A stretch of 64,000 bases of DNA from Solirubrobacter deserti (lineage in GTDB: Bacteria > Actinomycetota > Thermoleophilia > Solirubrobacterales > Solirubrobacteraceae), in the NCBI RefSeq assembly GCF_003344625.1, contig NZ_QPKJ02000001.1, forward strand, positions 558,001 to 622,000, read 5' to 3'. The notes below the pieces were generated by a model that was given only the letters and a program-made list of their open reading frames with translations, made no database searches and was not told the DNA's origin. Below are positions 7,952 through 17,619 of the stretch, piece by piece. The stretch's first letter is position 1. Each line of letters begins with the position of its first letter. Position numbers and translations under genes: made by a program.

Positions 7952-8731
7952 CTACTCGAGCAGCGCGGCCAGGTCGGCGACCGAGTCCACGATCCGCGAC
8001 GGCCGGTACGGGAAGCGCTCCGCGGACTCGACGGTGCTGATGCCGGTCAGCACCAGGATCGTCTCCAGCCCCGCCTCCAGCCCGGAGATGATGTCGGTGT
8101 CCATGCGGTCGCCGATCATCGCCGTCGTCTCCGAGTGGGCGTCGATGGCGTTCAGCGCGCTGCGCATCATCAGCGGGTTCGGCTTGCCGACGTAGTACGG
8201 CTCCACGCTCGTCGCGCGCGTGATCAGCGCGGCGACGGAGCCGGTGGCGGGCAGCGGGCCGTCGGGTGACGGGCCGGTCGGGTCCGGGTTGGTGGCGATG
8301 AAGCGCGCGCCGTTGACGATCAGGCGGATGGCGAGCGCGATCCGCTCGAACGAGTACGTGCGCGTCTCACCCAGCACGACGTAGTCCGGCTCGCGCTCGG
8401 TCAGCGTGTAGCCCGCGTCGTGCAGCGCGGTCGTGAGCCCGGCCTCGCCGATCACGAACGCCGACCCGCCCGGGCGCTGGTCCTCCAGGAAACGCGCGGT
8501 GGCGAGCGCGGAGGTCCAGATGAACTGCTCCGGCACGTCCAACCCGCTGGACCGCAGCCGCGCGGACAGGTCCCGCGGCGTGTAGATCGAGTTGTTCGTG
8601 AGCACGAGGAACGGCGCCTCGCGCTTGCGGAGGTTGCTCAAGAAGCGGTCGGCACCGGGGATGGCGTTCTCCTCGTGCACGAGCACGCCGTCCATGTCCA
8701 TCAGCCACGAGCGGATCTCACGTCGGGTCAC
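7952..8731 (-). CDS. HAD-IIA sugar-phosphatase family hydrolase (NagD-like)
   Basis: The 259-residue HAD hydrolase has motif [14 protein letters not shown] (nucleophile Asp), motif II VLTNNS, a C2-type cap domain, motif III Lys in [11 protein letters not shown], and motif [28 protein letters not shown]. These are the HAD-IIA (NagD/AraL) signatures. It likely dephosphorylates a sugar phosphate or nucleotide; the substrate cannot be told. GTG 8731 is supported by TAGTCT ending seven bases upstream (leaderless). Confidence 0.9.
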   Translation of the reverse strand: MTRREIRSWLMDMDGVLVHEENAIPGADRFLSNLRKREAPFLVLTNNSIYTPRDLSARLRSSGLDVPEQFIWTSALATARFLEDQRPGGSAFVIGEAGLTTALHDAGYTLTEREPDYVVLGETRTYSFERIALAIRLIVNGARFIATNPDPTGPSPDGPLPATGSVAALITRATSVEPYYVGKPNPLMMRSALNAIDAHSETTAMIGDRMDTDIISGLEAGLETILVLTGISTVESAERFPYRPSRIVDSVADLAALLE

Positions 8732-8738
8732 GGCGGAC

Positions 8739-8744
8739 AGACTA
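8739..8744 (-). promoter_or_regulatory. -10 element of the HAD hydrolase gene
   Basis: TAGTCT on the minus strand is followed by seven bases and then the GTG start at 8731. The spacing fits a leaderless mRNA. Confidence 0.5.
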
Positions 8745-8821
8745 CGGACCGCTCCGATCGCGTCACGAGCGGGTTCCACCGTGGTAGGGCTGTGACGGAC
8801 GCGAGTGGAGCGAGGATCCGA

Positions 8822-9592
8822 GTGCTGAAGGTGACGGGAGTTGTGGCGGTGGGCGCGCTGGCGATCGGTGCCGGGGTGCTCTCGCAGGCGGGCACGGCCA
8901 AGACCTCGCGGATCGCGGACGGCCAGGGCGGGCTGCTGATCTCGCCCCTGCGGGTCGACCGCCAGGCGGTCACCGGGGCGACCGACCGCATCACGATCGC
9001 CAACCGCAGCCCGGAGGCGCTCACGATCGAAGTGAAGGCGCGGCCGTGGTCGGTGTCCTCGTCCGGTGACGTCGCGCCGAACCGGCGCTCCACGCTCGGC
9101 GGCGTGCGGGTCAGCGAAGGCGCCTTCACGCTCGCGCCGAACCAGACGCGCGAGGTCGACGTCGCGCTCGCGGGCGCGCCCGCCGGCGGCTCGCTCTACG
9201 GCGCGCTCGAGGTCGTCGGGCTGCCCACCGACCTGGAGCAGCGCAAGGGCGTCGTCACCGGCTACCGGCTCGTCGGCGCGCTGCGCTACCACGCCGCGAC
9301 CAAGCGCTACGCGTTGAGCGCGAGCAGCCCGAAGGTGTCCAAGGACCAGCTGCTGCTGCCCGTCCGCTCCACCGGGAACACGAACGCGGCGGTCAGAGCG
9401 ACGGTGGAGGTCAAGGGCGCGACCGGCACGCGCCGCGGCTCCGCGCGGGCGGCGATCCTGCCGGGCAAGCGGGTGAGCCTGAACGTGCTGTCGGCGAAGA
9501 CGCTGCGCGCCGGCCGCTACACCGTCAAGGCGACGCTGCGGCAGGGCACGCTGCGCACGACGGTGACTAAGACGCTGCGCGTGAAGCGCTGA
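8822..9592 (+). CDS. Exported Ig-like protein, unknown function
   Basis: The 256-residue protein starts with a signal-like segment ([20 protein letters not shown]). A beta-rich domain follows ([35 protein letters not shown], then [14 protein letters not shown]). This resembles the DUF916/WxL-associated or pilus-chaperone-like Ig fold. A second Ig-like half is rich in Arg and Thr and ends [11 protein letters not shown] 8822 is chosen because GAGGA lies five bases upstream; an in-frame GTG at 8792 is an alternative. No membrane anchor is visible. The 3' end overlaps the convergent metalloprotease-like gene by 26 bases. Confidence 0.65.
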   Translation: MLKVTGVVAVGALAIGAGVLSQAGTAKTSRIADGQGGLLISPLRVDRQAVTGATDRITIANRSPEALTIEVKARPWSVSSSGDVAPNRRSTLGGVRVSEGAFTLAPNQTREVDVALAGAPAGGSLYGALEVVGLPTDLEQRKGVVTGYRLVGALRYHAATKRYALSASSPKVSKDQLLLPVRSTGNTNAAVRATVEVKGATGTRRGSARAAILPGKRVSLNVLSAKTLRAGRYTVKATLRQGTLRTTVTKTLRVKR

Positions 9593-10202
9593 CGTCGATC
9601 TCGATCGCCAGGTTCGCGAGCGGCGCGCCCCAGTCCTCGAGCGAGGCGGGCGTGGCCACGCCGTAGCCCGCGCCCGTGACGGACACCGCGCCGCGCAGCG
9701 CCCACTTGGCGAACGTGTCGGCGAAGCGCTCCTCGGGCACGGTGCAGTCGCCGTGGACGGGAGAGAGGCAGGACCCGACGGGCGGGAGCGCGGCGGCGAG
9801 CTCGTCGCGCAGCTCCGGCTCCACGAGCGCGGCGTCGATCACGTGGCCGAGCTCGTGCAGGACGACCATCTCACGGTCGATCTTGCGCTCGCCGTTGAGG
9901 TAGGCGAGGTTGAAGACGACCTGGTAGTCGCCGTCGCCGACCGGGCGCATCATCCCGGTCTCGGACGCGCCCGGCTGGGCGTAGGTGCCGAAGATCACCA
10001 TGCCGTCGACGTCGTCGATCAGCTGACGCGCCTCCGGCCGGGCCTGGTCGATCGCGGCGAGGATCCAGCGCTGGTCGGGCGCGGCGACGGTCGTGTCCCA
10101 GCGCCACGTCGCGGCGCGGACCGCCGGGTCGACCGCGAGTTCCTCCTGGCCGCAGCCGGCGAAGGCGAGGCACGCGAGCAGGGCGAGGCCGAGACGCTTC
10201 AT
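9567..10202 (-). CDS. Putative lipoprotein with HExxH zinc-protease motif
   Basis: The 211-residue protein has a lipoprotein signal: [17 protein letters not shown], with lipobox FAGC at residue 17. A predicted metallopeptidase-like domain follows, with [16 protein letters not shown] (HELGH, zinc ligands and catalytic Glu) around residue 125. [13 protein letters not shown] downstream could provide a third ligand (Glu/Asp). Two cysteines ([10 protein letters not shown]) lie between. It would sit on the outer face of the membrane. An ATG at 10214 in frame is an alternative start. No exact family is recognised. Confidence 0.7.
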   Translation of the reverse strand: MKRLGLALLACLAFAGCGQEELAVDPAVRAATWRWDTTVAAPDQRWILAAIDQARPEARQLIDDVDGMVIFGTYAQPGASETGMMRPVGDGDYQVVFNLAYLNGERKIDREMVVLHELGHVIDAALVEPELRDELAAALPPVGSCLSPVHGDCTVPEERFADTFAKWALRGAVSVTGAGYGVATPASLEDWGAPLANLAIEIDVSASRAAS

Positions 10203-10259
10203 CTGCAGGTGCATCGGGCGGTGGCGTGCCTGGCTTGAGCGCCGGGTATCCAGACGGAC

Positions 10260-11513
10260 ATGACCGCCATCCCCGCGGGCAGGGCCGCGGCGCGCGAGGG
10301 CTGGTTCGCCGCGCTCGGCGTCAAGGGCCGGCGGGCGTTCCGGGCCGCGTACGCGGGCTACATGCTCGACGCGTTCGACCTGATCGTGCTGACGCTGTCG
10401 CTGACCGCGATCGGGGCGACGTTCTCGGTGGGAACGGGCGCGACGGGCGCGCTGTCCACCGTCACGCTGAGCGCATCGGCGATCGGCGGCGTGCTCGGCG
10501 GCGTCCTGGCCGACCGGATCGGGCGGGCGCGGACGCTGATGCTGAGCGTCGGCGTGTACTCGCTGTTCACGTTCCTGAGCGGGCTCGCGACCTCCTACGA
10601 GATGCTGATGGTGTTCCGCGTCTTCCAGGGGATCGGGTTCGGCGCCGAGTGGGGCGTGGGCGCGGTCTTGGTGGCCGAGCTGGTGCGGCCCGAGGCGCGC
10701 GGGAAGGCGCTCGGCGTGATCCAGAGCGCGTGGGCGGCGGGCTGGGCGCTGGCCGTGATCGCCTACTTGATCTCGTTCGAGCTGTTCGCGGAGAGCACGG
10801 CGTGGCGCGTGCTCATGTGCCTGGGCATCCTGCCGGCCGTGCTGATCCTGTACGTGCGCTCGCGGGTGGAGGACCCGGAGGTGTTCCGGGAGGCCGAGAA
10901 GCCCGACGTCGTCCCGCTCAAGCAGATCCTCTCGGGCTCGCTGCTGAAGACGACCGTGGCCGCGTCCGTGTTGGCGACCGGCATCCAGGGTGGCTACTAC
11001 GCGATGTTCACGTGGATCCCGACCTACCTGAAGGAGGAGCGTGACCTCACGATCGTCGGCACGTCCGGCTACCTGTTCGTGGTGATCGCGGGCGCGTTCC
11101 TGGGCTATCTGAGCGCCGGGTTCGTGCACGACCGGATCGGGCGCCGGCGCGCGTTCGCGCTGTTCGCGCTGCTGGCGGGCGCGTCGCTGGTCCTGTACTT
11201 CACGGTGCCGTCCGGGTCCAACACGACGCTGCTGCTCGTCGGCTTCCCGCTCGGCTTCTTCGCGTCCGGCTGCTTCAGCGGGTTCGGCTCCTACCTGAGC
11301 GAGCTGTTCCCGACGCACGCGCGCGCCACGGGCGGCGGCTTTTGTTACAACGTCGGCCGCGGCATCGGCGCCCTGTTCCCGGGCGTCATCGGCTTCCTGG
11401 CGGCCGCGATCGGGCTCGGCGGCGCGATCGCCTTCGGCGTCTTCGGCTACGTGCTGGCGATCTGCGCGCTCCTCGTCCTGCCGGAGACCGCGGGGCGTGA
11501 CATTGCTCGCTGA
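10260..11513 (+). CDS. MFS transporter (organic acid/aromatic acid type)
   Basis: The 417-residue, 12-helix major facilitator has motif A as GGVLADRIGRART after helix 2 and a matching GFVHDRIGRRRA after helix 8. It also has FRVFQGIGFGAEWGVGAVLVAELV and YLSELFPTHARATGGGFCYNVGR, typical of the AAHS/SHS (aromatic acid or sialate/lactate) proton symporters. It overlaps the next gene, a cyclase-family hydrolase, by 17 bases, so the two likely act together on one carboxylate or lactone substrate. TATCCA seven bases before the ATG may be a leaderless promoter. Confidence 0.9.
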   Translation: MTAIPAGRAAAREGWFAALGVKGRRAFRAAYAGYMLDAFDLIVLTLSLTAIGATFSVGTGATGALSTVTLSASAIGGVLGGVLADRIGRARTLMLSVGVYSLFTFLSGLATSYEMLMVFRVFQGIGFGAEWGVGAVLVAELVRPEARGKALGVIQSAWAAGWALAVIAYLISFELFAESTAWRVLMCLGILPAVLILYVRSRVEDPEVFREAEKPDVVPLKQILSGSLLKTTVAASVLATGIQGGYYAMFTWIPTYLKEERDLTIVGTSGYLFVVIAGAFLGYLSAGFVHDRIGRRRAFALFALLAGASLVLYFTVPSGSNTTLLLVGFPLGFFASGCFSGFGSYLSELFPTHARATGGGFCYNVGRGIGALFPGVIGFLAAAIGLGGAIAFGVFGYVLAICALLVLPETAGRDIAR

Positions 11514-12249
11514 GCTGCTCGACGCGCGCGTCTACGACCTCGAGCAGCCCCGCCACGCCGGGCTGCCGATCCACCCGGCCCACGAGCCCGGCGTGTCGCT
11601 GACGCTGCACCGCCGCCACGAGCGGGACGCGGCCGAGTCCCGGACGGGCGCGTCGGCGCTGCTGGTGATGGCCGAGCACACCGGCACTCACATCGACGCG
11701 CTCTGCCACCAGGCCTACGACGGCGAGCTCCACGGCGGCGTGAAGGTCACGCCGGAGGTGCAGACGCCGACGGGCTTCACGGAGCTCGGCATCGACACCG
11801 TGGCGCCGATCGTGCGGCGCGGGGTGCTGTTCGACGTGGCGCCATGCTCGGCGGTGGGACCGGCGGAGCTCGAGGCGTGCGACGTCGAGCTGCGAGAAGG
11901 TGACGTGGCGCTCGTCCGGCTCGGCTGCGGCGCGCTCTACAGCGACCCGGAGCGCTACCTGGCCGCGGGCGGCGTGACCGCGGCCGGCTCGCGCTGGCTG
12001 GCCGAACGGCGCCCGTTCGCGGTCGGCGCCGACAACGTCGCGTGGGACGCGATCGACGCCCACGACCCGGAGCTCGGCTCCATCCCCGGCCACACGATCT
12101 TGATCGTCCAGTCCGGGGTTCACATCGTCGAGAACCTGTACCTGGAGGAGTTGGCGGCCGACGGCGTGCGCGAGTTCGCGTTCGTGTGCCTCCCGCTCAA
12201 GCTGCGCGGCGGGACGGGCTCACCCGTTCGGCCGATCGCCCTCGTCTAG
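11497..12249 (+). CDS. Cyclase family protein (kynurenine formamidase-like)
   Basis: The 250-residue metal-dependent hydrolase of the cyclase/KynB fold has the signature [11 protein letters not shown], where His and Asp bind the metal, near residue 60. [22 protein letters not shown] and [22 protein letters not shown] follow, as in the superfamily that includes kynurenine formamidase and isatin hydrolase. The GTG start lies within the 3' end of the MFS gene, indicating coupling. The substrate is unknown. The end overlaps the convergent DUF1445 gene by 30 bases. Confidence 0.85.
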   Translation: MTLLAELLDARVYDLEQPRHAGLPIHPAHEPGVSLTLHRRHERDAAESRTGASALLVMAEHTGTHIDALCHQAYDGELHGGVKVTPEVQTPTGFTELGIDTVAPIVRRGVLFDVAPCSAVGPAELEACDVELREGDVALVRLGCGALYSDPERYLAAGGVTAAGSRWLAERRPFAVGADNVAWDAIDAHDPELGSIPGHTILIVQSGVHIVENLYLEELAADGVREFAFVCLPLKLRGGTGSPVRPIALV

Positions 12250-12990
12250 GTCCGTGACGAACATGTGGCCCGGCGCGTGCGTGATCATCAGCTCGGGCCG
12301 GCTGGCGGCGGCCACGGCCTGCGGGGTCACGCCGCAGGCCCAGAAGACGGGCACCTCGCCGGGGTGGATCTCGACCGGATCGCCGTAGTCGGGCGCGTCG
12401 AGGGCGGCGATGCCGAGCGCGGACGGGTCGCCGACGTGCAGCGGCGCGCCGTGGGCGGACGTGAAGCGCGCGGTGATGCGGGCCGCGTGCACGGCCTGGG
12501 TGCGCGTCATCGGGCGCATGGAGACGACCATCGGGCCGGAGAAGCGGCCGGCGGGCCGGCAGGCGAGCGTCGTCCGGTACATCGGGACGTTCACGTCCTG
12601 CTGGAGGTGGCGGACGGGCAAGCCGGCGGCCAGCAGCGCGCGCTCGAACGTGAACGAGCAGCCGATCAGGAACGCCACCAGATCGTCACGCCACGCGACC
12701 TGCGCGGGCTCGTCGACGAGCTCGCCGTGCTCGTAGACGCGGTAGCGGGGGAGGTCGGTGCGCAGGTCGGCGCCGGGCGCGGTCACGACCGGCTCGACGC
12801 TCCCCGGCTCCAGCACCTCGAGGATCGGGCAGGGCCGCGGGTTGGCGACGCAGAAGCGCAGGAAGTCGAACGCGTCCGCCTCGGGCAGGACCACGAGATT
12901 GGCCTGGCTGAAGCCGGGCGCGAGCGCCGCCGTCGGGCCGTCCAGCTCACCGGCGCGGATCGCGGCGCGCACCTCGGCGGGGCCGCTCAT
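12220..12990 (-). CDS. DUF1445 putative hydro-lyase (D-glutamate cyclase-like)
   Basis: The 256-residue protein matches the YcsI/DUF1445 family. Its motifs are [14 protein letters not shown] at the N-terminus, [58 protein letters not shown], and [10 protein letters not shown]...[11 protein letters not shown] at the C-terminus. Family members are annotated as hydro-lyases, and a mammalian homologue is a D-glutamate cyclase; 5-oxoproline-related roles are common. It is convergent with the MFS-cyclase pair. Confidence 0.85.
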   Translation of the reverse strand: MSGPAEVRAAIRAGELDGPTAALAPGFSQANLVVLPEADAFDFLRFCVANPRPCPILEVLEPGSVEPVVTAPGADLRTDLPRYRVYEHGELVDEPAQVAWRDDLVAFLIGCSFTFERALLAAGLPVRHLQQDVNVPMYRTTLACRPAGRFSGPMVVSMRPMTRTQAVHAARITARFTSAHGAPLHVGDPSALGIAALDAPDYGDPVEIHPGEVPVFWACGVTPQAVAAASRPELMITHAPGHMFVTDLDEGDRPNG

Positions 12991-13034
12991 TGCACCCGGG
13001 AGGAGCCGGAGGGAAGGCCGCGAATGGCACCCGC

Positions 13035-13454
13035 ATGAGCGAGACGGATCACCGCAACGAGCCGCACGTCTCTCCTGGAGAGCTGCGCGCCGCCCTGGCC
13101 CCGCGCGGGGAGGCCCGCCGCAACCCGGTGCTCGTGAACGAGCACGAGGAGATGGCGGAGGAGGAGATCCGGCAGCTGCGCGAGGCGCTCGAACAGTCGG
13201 AGGCCGGCCATCTCGAGCTGCGCGCCGAGCTCGAGGCGATCCGCAAGAGCATCGACGCCTCGCGCGCCGACCAGATCGAGCTGCGCGCCGCCCTGGACGC
13301 GGCCCGCGGCGACGCCGCCGAGCTGCGCGCCGAGCTCGCGTCCACCAAGGCCGAGTCGCGCGAGCGCCGCAACGCGCTCGAGAAGCTCGCCAACGCCGGG
13401 TTCTTCAAGCGCCGTAAGGTGATCTCCGACCTCACCGGCCGCGGGGTGCTCTGA
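13035..13454 (+). CDS. Coiled-coil protein, unknown function
   Basis: The 139-residue hydrophilic protein has heptad-rich residues about 35-120, with repeated LRAELEA and [19 protein letters not shown] blocks that predict a long coiled coil. A short basic tail ([17 protein letters not shown]) ends it. There is no signal peptide or membrane helix. The ATG at 13035 is preferred to the far upstream start at 12990, which lies on the divergent gene's start. It overlaps the convergent SDR gene by 23 bases. Confidence 0.7.
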   Translation: MSETDHRNEPHVSPGELRAALAPRGEARRNPVLVNEHEEMAEEEIRQLREALEQSEAGHLELRAELEAIRKSIDASRADQIELRAALDAARGDAAELRAELASTKAESRERRNALEKLANAGFFKRRKVISDLTGRGVL

Positions 13455-14151
13455 GGCGCAGCCCCTGCATCCCGCCGTCGACTCCGAGCACCGTGCCCGT
13501 CGTGGCGGTCGCGCTCGCCAGGTAGACGATCGCCTCGGCGACCTCGGCGGCGGACACCAGGCGGCCCATCGGCTGGCGCGCCTCCAGCGCGGCGCGCTCG
13601 GCCTCCGGGTCCTCGGCGGCGTCCAGCAGGCGCCCGATCCAGGGGGTGTCGGCCGTACCCGGCGCGACCGCGTTCACGCGGATGCCCTCGCCCACGTGGT
13701 CGGCGGCCATCGCGAGGGTGAGCGAGTACACGGCGCCCTTGGTCGCGCTGTAGAGCGCGCGCTGCGGCAGCCCGGCGGTGGCCGCGACGCTGCACGTGTT
13801 GACGATCGCCGCGTCGCCGGAGCCGCGGAGGTAGGGCAGGGCGGCGCGGCTCACGCGCACCATGCCGACGACGTTGATGTCGAAGACGCGGTGCCACTCC
13901 TCGTCGTCGTTGTCGGCGACCGTGCCGGCCGCGCCGACGCCCGCGTTGTTGACGACGAGGTCGAGCCCGCCGAGCCGGCTCGCGGCCTCGTCGACGGCGG
14001 CCTGGACGCCCGCCGCGTCGGTCACATCCACCTGGATGCCGTCCGACGGGTCGCGGTCGAGCACGACGACGTCGTGGCCGCGCTCGCGCAGGAGGGAGAC
14101 GACCGCGGCGCCGATCCCGGACGCGCCCCCGGTCACGATCGCTTTGCTCAT
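13432..14151 (-). CDS. SDR family oxidoreductase
   Basis: The 239-residue classical short-chain dehydrogenase has TGGASGIGAAVV (cofactor-binding glycines), VLDRDPSDG, NNAGVG, the catalytic Ser in NTCSVAATAG, and YSATKGAVYSL (catalytic Tyr and Lys). GVDGGMQG closes the fold. An Asp at the end of beta-2 (LDRD) suggests NAD preference. Its ATG overlaps the stop of the upstream TPP enzyme by four bases, so the two enzymes are co-translated and may act in sequence on an alpha-keto acid or aldehyde product. Confidence 0.9.
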   Translation of the reverse strand: MSKAIVTGGASGIGAAVVSLLRERGHDVVVLDRDPSDGIQVDVTDAAGVQAAVDEAASRLGGLDLVVNNAGVGAAGTVADNDDEEWHRVFDINVVGMVRVSRAALPYLRGSGDAAIVNTCSVAATAGLPQRALYSATKGAVYSLTLAMAADHVGEGIRVNAVAPGTADTPWIGRLLDAAEDPEAERAALEARQPMGRLVSAAEVAEAIVYLASATATTGTVLGVDGGMQGLRLRAPRGR

Positions 14152-15680
14152 ACCAGCGCCTCGATGAGGTGCGGACCGGGTTCGCGGTTCGCTTCGTTGA
14201 GCGCGTCGATCAGGCCTGGCAGGTCGTCCACGCGCCGGCCGGGCACGCCCTGTGCCTGGGCGAGCTGCGCGAAGTTCAGCTCCGGCGTGCCGATGTCCAT
14301 CAGCGCGTGCGCGGCGGTGCCGTCCCCTTCGGCGCCCACGCGCGAGAACTCGAACTCGAGGATCGCGTATGAGCGGTTGGCGACGATGATCGTGGTCACG
14401 TCGAGCTCCTCCCGGGCCTGCGTCCACAGGGCCTGGATCGTGTACATGGCCGAGCCGTCGGCCTCGAAGGCATAGACGGGCCGGCCGGGCGCGCCGATCG
14501 CGGCGCCGGTGGCGGCGGGCAGACCCCAGCCGATCGCGCCGCCGGTCAGGAATAAGTAGTCGTGCTCGGGCGAGGCGGCCGTGCGCTCCTGGAAGAGGGC
14601 GGAAGCGGTGACCGCCTCGTCGACCACCACGGCGTGCTCGGGCAGCAGCGCGGCCACGGCCGCGGTGAGCGTGACCGGGTCGAGCGTTCCGCCCGTGGGC
14701 AGCTCGGGCTCTGCGAGCGGCTCGACGGGCTCAGGTTCGGCCCCGACGAGGTCCGCGACCGCTTCGAGCGCCGTGAGGGCGTCCTCCTCGGCGGTCGCGA
14801 GCACGGTCACGCTCGTCTCGGGGTTCCACAGCAGGCTCGGCTTCCCCGGATAGGCGAAGAACCCGACCGGCGGGCGCGTTCCGACGACGACCAGCTGCTC
14901 GAACTCGGCCAGCGCGTCGACGGCCATCTCCGTCAGGTAGGGCAGCAGCCGCGCGCGGGGGCGCGAGCCACCGCGGGCGAGCCGCGGCGCGAATGTGTCG
15001 TGGAAGACGGTCGCGCCGGTGCCGGCGGCGATCCGCGCGGCGGCCCGCAGGCCGCGCTCGCGCGTGGTGACGCCGCCGAGCAGGAGCGCCGCGCGGCCGG
15101 AGCGCAGCGCGTGCGCGGCCGCGGACACCGCCTCGTCCGGGACCTGCGCGGGTGAGCTCTGGTGCACCGGGGAGGCCGGGCCGAGGCTCGGCTCCCAGCC
15201 CGCGTCGGCGGGCAGCACGAGCGTCGCCACCTGGCCGCGGCGAGCGGCGGCGACGGCCTCGGCGGCCAGCGTCGCGGCCTCGCGCGCGTCGCGGGCGGTG
15301 CGTAGCCAGTGCGAGGCGGGGCGGGCGATGCCCTCGACGTCGCTGGTCAGCGGCGCGCCCAGCGGCCCGTGCGCGACCGCGTGGTCGCCGACGAGGTTGA
15401 CCATCGGCGTGCGGCCCTTGTAGGCGTTGTGCACGTTCGCGAACGCGTTGCCGAAGCCGGGGCCGAGGTGCAGGAGCGTCGCGGCGGGGCGCCCGGCCAT
15501 GCGCGCGTAGCCGTCGGCGGCGGCGGAGGCGACGCCTTCGAACAGGCACAGCACGCCGCGGACCTCCGGCACGCGGTCCATCGCGGCGACGAGGTGCATC
15601 TCCGACGTGCCCGGGTTCGCGAAGCACACCTCCACGCCGGACGCGGCCAGCGTGCGCAGGACGCTCTCGGCGCCGTTCAC
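14148..15680 (-). CDS. Thiamine-pyrophosphate enzyme, acetolactate synthase/benzoylformate decarboxylase-like
   Basis: The 510-residue TPP enzyme has three domains. The N-terminal pyrimidine-binding domain carries [10 protein letters not shown] and [16 protein letters not shown], with the catalytic Glu around residue 49. A central domain follows. The C-terminal PP domain has [17 protein letters not shown] and the TPP/Mg motif [14 protein letters not shown]...IIVANRSY. Length and order match acetolactate-synthase large-subunit-like decarboxylases. No regulatory subunit gene is nearby, so it is probably catabolic rather than for branched-chain synthesis. The GTG start overlaps the macro-domain stop (GTGA). 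Confidence 0.87.
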   Translation of the reverse strand: MNGAESVLRTLAASGVEVCFANPGTSEMHLVAAMDRVPEVRGVLCLFEGVASAAADGYARMAGRPAATLLHLGPGFGNAFANVHNAYKGRTPMVNLVGDHAVAHGPLGAPLTSDVEGIARPASHWLRTARDAREAATLAAEAVAAARRGQVATLVLPADAGWEPSLGPASPVHQSSPAQVPDEAVSAAAHALRSGRAALLLGGVTTRERGLRAAARIAAGTGATVFHDTFAPRLARGGSRPRARLLPYLTEMAVDALAEFEQLVVVGTRPPVGFFAYPGKPSLLWNPETSVTVLATAEEDALTALEAVADLVGAEPEPVEPLAEPELPTGGTLDPVTLTAAVAALLPEHAVVVDEAVTASALFQERTAASPEHDYLFLTGGAIGWGLPAATGAAIGAPGRPVYAFEADGSAMYTIQALWTQAREELDVTTIIVANRSYAILEFEFSRVGAEGDGTAAHALMDIGTPELNFAQLAQAQGVPGRRVDDLPGLIDALNEANREPGPHLIEALV

Positions 15681-16180
15681 AGGGCGGCCTCGAACGCGGC
15701 GTACGCGCGCTCGTCGAAGAGCCAGAAGCGCGCCTCCTCGACTTCACGGTGTGCGTCCAGAGCGCTCCGGGTAGCGTCGATCGCCACGCGCGCGGCGTCC
15801 TCGAGCGGGTAGGCGTACACGCCGGTCGAGATCGCCGGGAACGCGACCCGCGTGTCGCCCGCCTCGGCCGCGAGCTCGATCGCGCGCCGGTAGCACGACG
15901 CGAGGAGCTCCGGCTCTCCGCTGGAGCCGCCGCGCCAGACCGGTCCGACCGCGTGGATGACGTGCCGCACGGGGAGGTCCCCGGCGCCGGTGAGCTTGGC
16001 GTCGCCGGTCTCGCAGCCGCCCAGCGTCCGGCACTCGTCGAGCAGCGCGGGCCCGGCGGCACGGTGGATCGCCCCGTCGACCCCGCCGCCGCCGAGCAGG
16101 CTCGAGTTGGCGGCGTTGACGATCGCGTCGGCTTCCGCGTCCTTGGTGATGTCTCCTCGGTGCAGCGTGATCCGGCCCAT
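15677..16180 (-). CDS. Macro domain protein (ADP-ribose deacylase/hydrolase)
   Basis: The 167-residue single macro domain has [35 protein letters not shown] (split over the loops that bind ADP-ribose), then [13 protein letters not shown] and [18 protein letters not shown]. It closely follows the MacroD/YmdB type, which removes ADP-ribose from proteins or hydrolyses O-acetyl-ADP-ribose. It is preceded by the nucleotidyltransferase gene and followed with overlap by the TPP enzyme. TAGCCT six bases before the ATG suggests its own leaderless promoter. Confidence 0.92.
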   Translation of the reverse strand: MGRITLHRGDITKDAEADAIVNAANSSLLGGGGVDGAIHRAAGPALLDECRTLGGCETGDAKLTGAGDLPVRHVIHAVGPVWRGGSSGEPELLASCYRRAIELAAEAGDTRVAFPAISTGVYAYPLEDAARVAIDATRSALDAHREVEEARFWLFDERAYAAFEAAL

Positions 16181-16186
16181 GCCGGG

Positions 16187-16192
16187 AGGCTA
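16187..16192 (-). promoter_or_regulatory. -10 element of the macro-domain gene
   Basis: TAGCCT on the minus strand overlaps the stop codon of the upstream nucleotidyltransferase gene. It ends six bases before the ATG at 16180, consistent with a leaderless mRNA. Confidence 0.45.
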
Positions 16193-16972
16193 GTCCCAAG
16201 CGGCCCGGTAGGTGCGCACGAGGAACTCGTCGACGCGCGCGATCTCGGGCTTGGCGGGCAAGGACGGGTCGGTCGCGAGCTCCTCGAGCTGCACGGTGGC
16301 GGCGTCGATGCGCTCGAGCACCTCGTCCAGCGGCAGCTCGCCCGCGCGCACGCGGCGCAGTCCCGTCCGCTCGGGCTCGGGCACCGGCAGCGTGATCCGG
16401 CCGCTGGACAGCAGCTCGATGCCCTGGACGGCGATCCGCAGCGCGTGCATCGCGTACTTGGTGTCGTAGCCGTGGAGCCTGGAGAGCTCACGCGTGCGGG
16501 TCGCGTGGCGCTCGCCCGTGAGCCCGCGTCGCTGGTTGGTCAGGTAGCCGAGGAAGGCGCGGCCGGTCGAGCGTGCGACGAACGCGGGCGCGAGCGCGCG
16601 CAGCTCCTCACCGGCTGGGCTCGTCACCAGCTGGTGCTCGCCCGTCACGAACAGCGGCAGCAGCGCGGTCGGCGAGCCCTTGAGCGCGAGCACGCAGAAC
16701 TTGCGCAGACCGTACACGGTGAGGTCGAGGTCGCCCGGGCCGGACGGATGGCCCTCGGGCTGGGTCCGGTAGACGAAGTGCTCGAAGCGCTTGAAGCCGA
16801 GCAGGTACTCGGGCGGCTCGATGCACACGCCCATCTCGTCGCGGTCGTCGGTGCCCGGGTTCGAGAGGCCGTGCACGACCGAACCGACGGTCGTGCGCAG
16901 GATCAGATGGTCCAGCGCGATCTGCCGGGCGCGCTCCAGGTCGGGCTCGAGGCTGTGGACGGCGTTCCGCAC
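16190..16972 (-). CDS. Nucleotidyltransferase (DNA polymerase beta superfamily, YcgL-like)
   Basis: The 260-residue protein has the nucleotidyltransferase motif TVGSVVHGLSNPGTDDRDEMGV (Gly-Ser, then Asp-Asp-x-Asp/Glu) near residue 30. LDLTVYGLRKFCVLALKGSP follows, then a helical C-terminal part including LHGYDTKYAMHALRI. This matches the predicted nucleotidyltransferases of COG3541/RNA-repair-associated polymerase beta type. GTG 16972 is chosen over GTG 16981 because TACGGT ends seven bases before it. The substrate is unknown; the macro-domain neighbour hints at a role linked to NAD-derived or RNA-end modification, which is inference. Confidence 0.75.
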   Translation of the reverse strand: MRNAVHSLEPDLERARQIALDHLILRTTVGSVVHGLSNPGTDDRDEMGVCIEPPEYLLGFKRFEHFVYRTQPEGHPSGPGDLDLTVYGLRKFCVLALKGSPTALLPLFVTGEHQLVTSPAGEELRALAPAFVARSTGRAFLGYLTNQRRGLTGERHATRTRELSRLHGYDTKYAMHALRIAVQGIELLSSGRITLPVPEPERTGLRRVRAGELPLDEVLERIDAATVQLEELATDPSLPAKPEIARVDEFLVRTYRAAWD

Positions 16973-16979
16973 GCCCGAC

Positions 16980-16989
16980 ACCGTAGGCT
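16980..16989. promoter_or_regulatory. Overlapping divergent -10 elements (bidirectional promoter)
   Basis: The ten bases ACCGTAGGCT contain TAGGCT on the plus strand, six bases before GTG 16996. They also contain TACGGT on the minus strand, seven bases before GTG 16972. Both hexamers share the central TA. Each predicts transcription starting at its start codon, so two divergent leaderless mRNAs would arise from one site. Confidence 0.6.
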
Positions 16990-16995
16990 GAAGTC

Positions 16996-17619
16996 GTGAC
17001 CGACGACGCGCTCCCCGAGCTCCGCGCTTCAGACGCCGACCGTGAGAAGACCGCCGACCTGCTGCGGCACGCGGCTGGCGAGGGACGGCTCACCATGGAG
17101 GAGCTCGACGAGCGGCTCGATCTCGTCTACCAGACTCGAACCCAGCGCGAGCTCGACAGGCTGACCGCCGACGTCATCGTCCCCGGCGAGCGCGACCGGG
17201 TGGGCGCACGCATGCCGGTCCGCAGCGGCGGCGGGTCCGAGTGGGTCGTCTCGGTCATGAGCGGCCACGAGCGCAAGGGGCGCTGGCGCGTCGGCAAGCA
17301 CCTGAAGGTCGTCAGCGTGATGGGCGGCGCGAGCGTGGACCTCAACGACGCCGAGCTCACCGACCGCGAGACGACCATCACCGTGTTCTCGCTGATGGGC
17401 GGCTCGGAGATCCGCGTCCCCGACAACGTGAACGTCGTCATCTCCGACTTCGCGTTCATGGGCGGCAACGACGCGAAGGTCGGTGAGATGCTGCCCGACC
17501 CCGGAGGGCCGACGATCCACATCAAGCTGATCTCGATCATGGGCGGCTCGGACATCCAGCGCGGCCGCAAGCTGAGCCGCCAGGAGCGCAAGGCCCAGAG
17601 GAGGCACCTAGGTCACTAG
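16996..17619 (+). CDS. DUF1707 protein with LiaF-like C-terminal domain
   Basis: The 207-residue protein begins with DUF1707 (LRASDADREKTADLLRHAAGEGRLTMEELDERLD), a winged-helix-like segment common in actinobacteria. The C-terminal half has repeated VVSVMSG, LKVVSVMGGASVDL, ITVFSLMGGSEIRVP and IKLISIMGGSDI strands, as in the LiaF/DUF2154 cell-wall-antibiotic response domain (a beta-helix-like repeat). There is no membrane helix. It probably senses or modulates envelope stress. It shares a bidirectional promoter with the nucleotidyltransferase. Its 3' end overlaps the next convergent gene by 12 bases. Confidence 0.85.
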   Translation: MTDDALPELRASDADREKTADLLRHAAGEGRLTMEELDERLDLVYQTRTQRELDRLTADVIVPGERDRVGARMPVRSGGGSEWVVSVMSGHERKGRWRVGKHLKVVSVMGGASVDLNDAELTDRETTITVFSLMGGSEIRVPDNVNVVISDFAFMGGNDAKVGEMLPDPGGPTIHIKLISIMGGSDIQRGRKLSRQERKAQRRHLGH

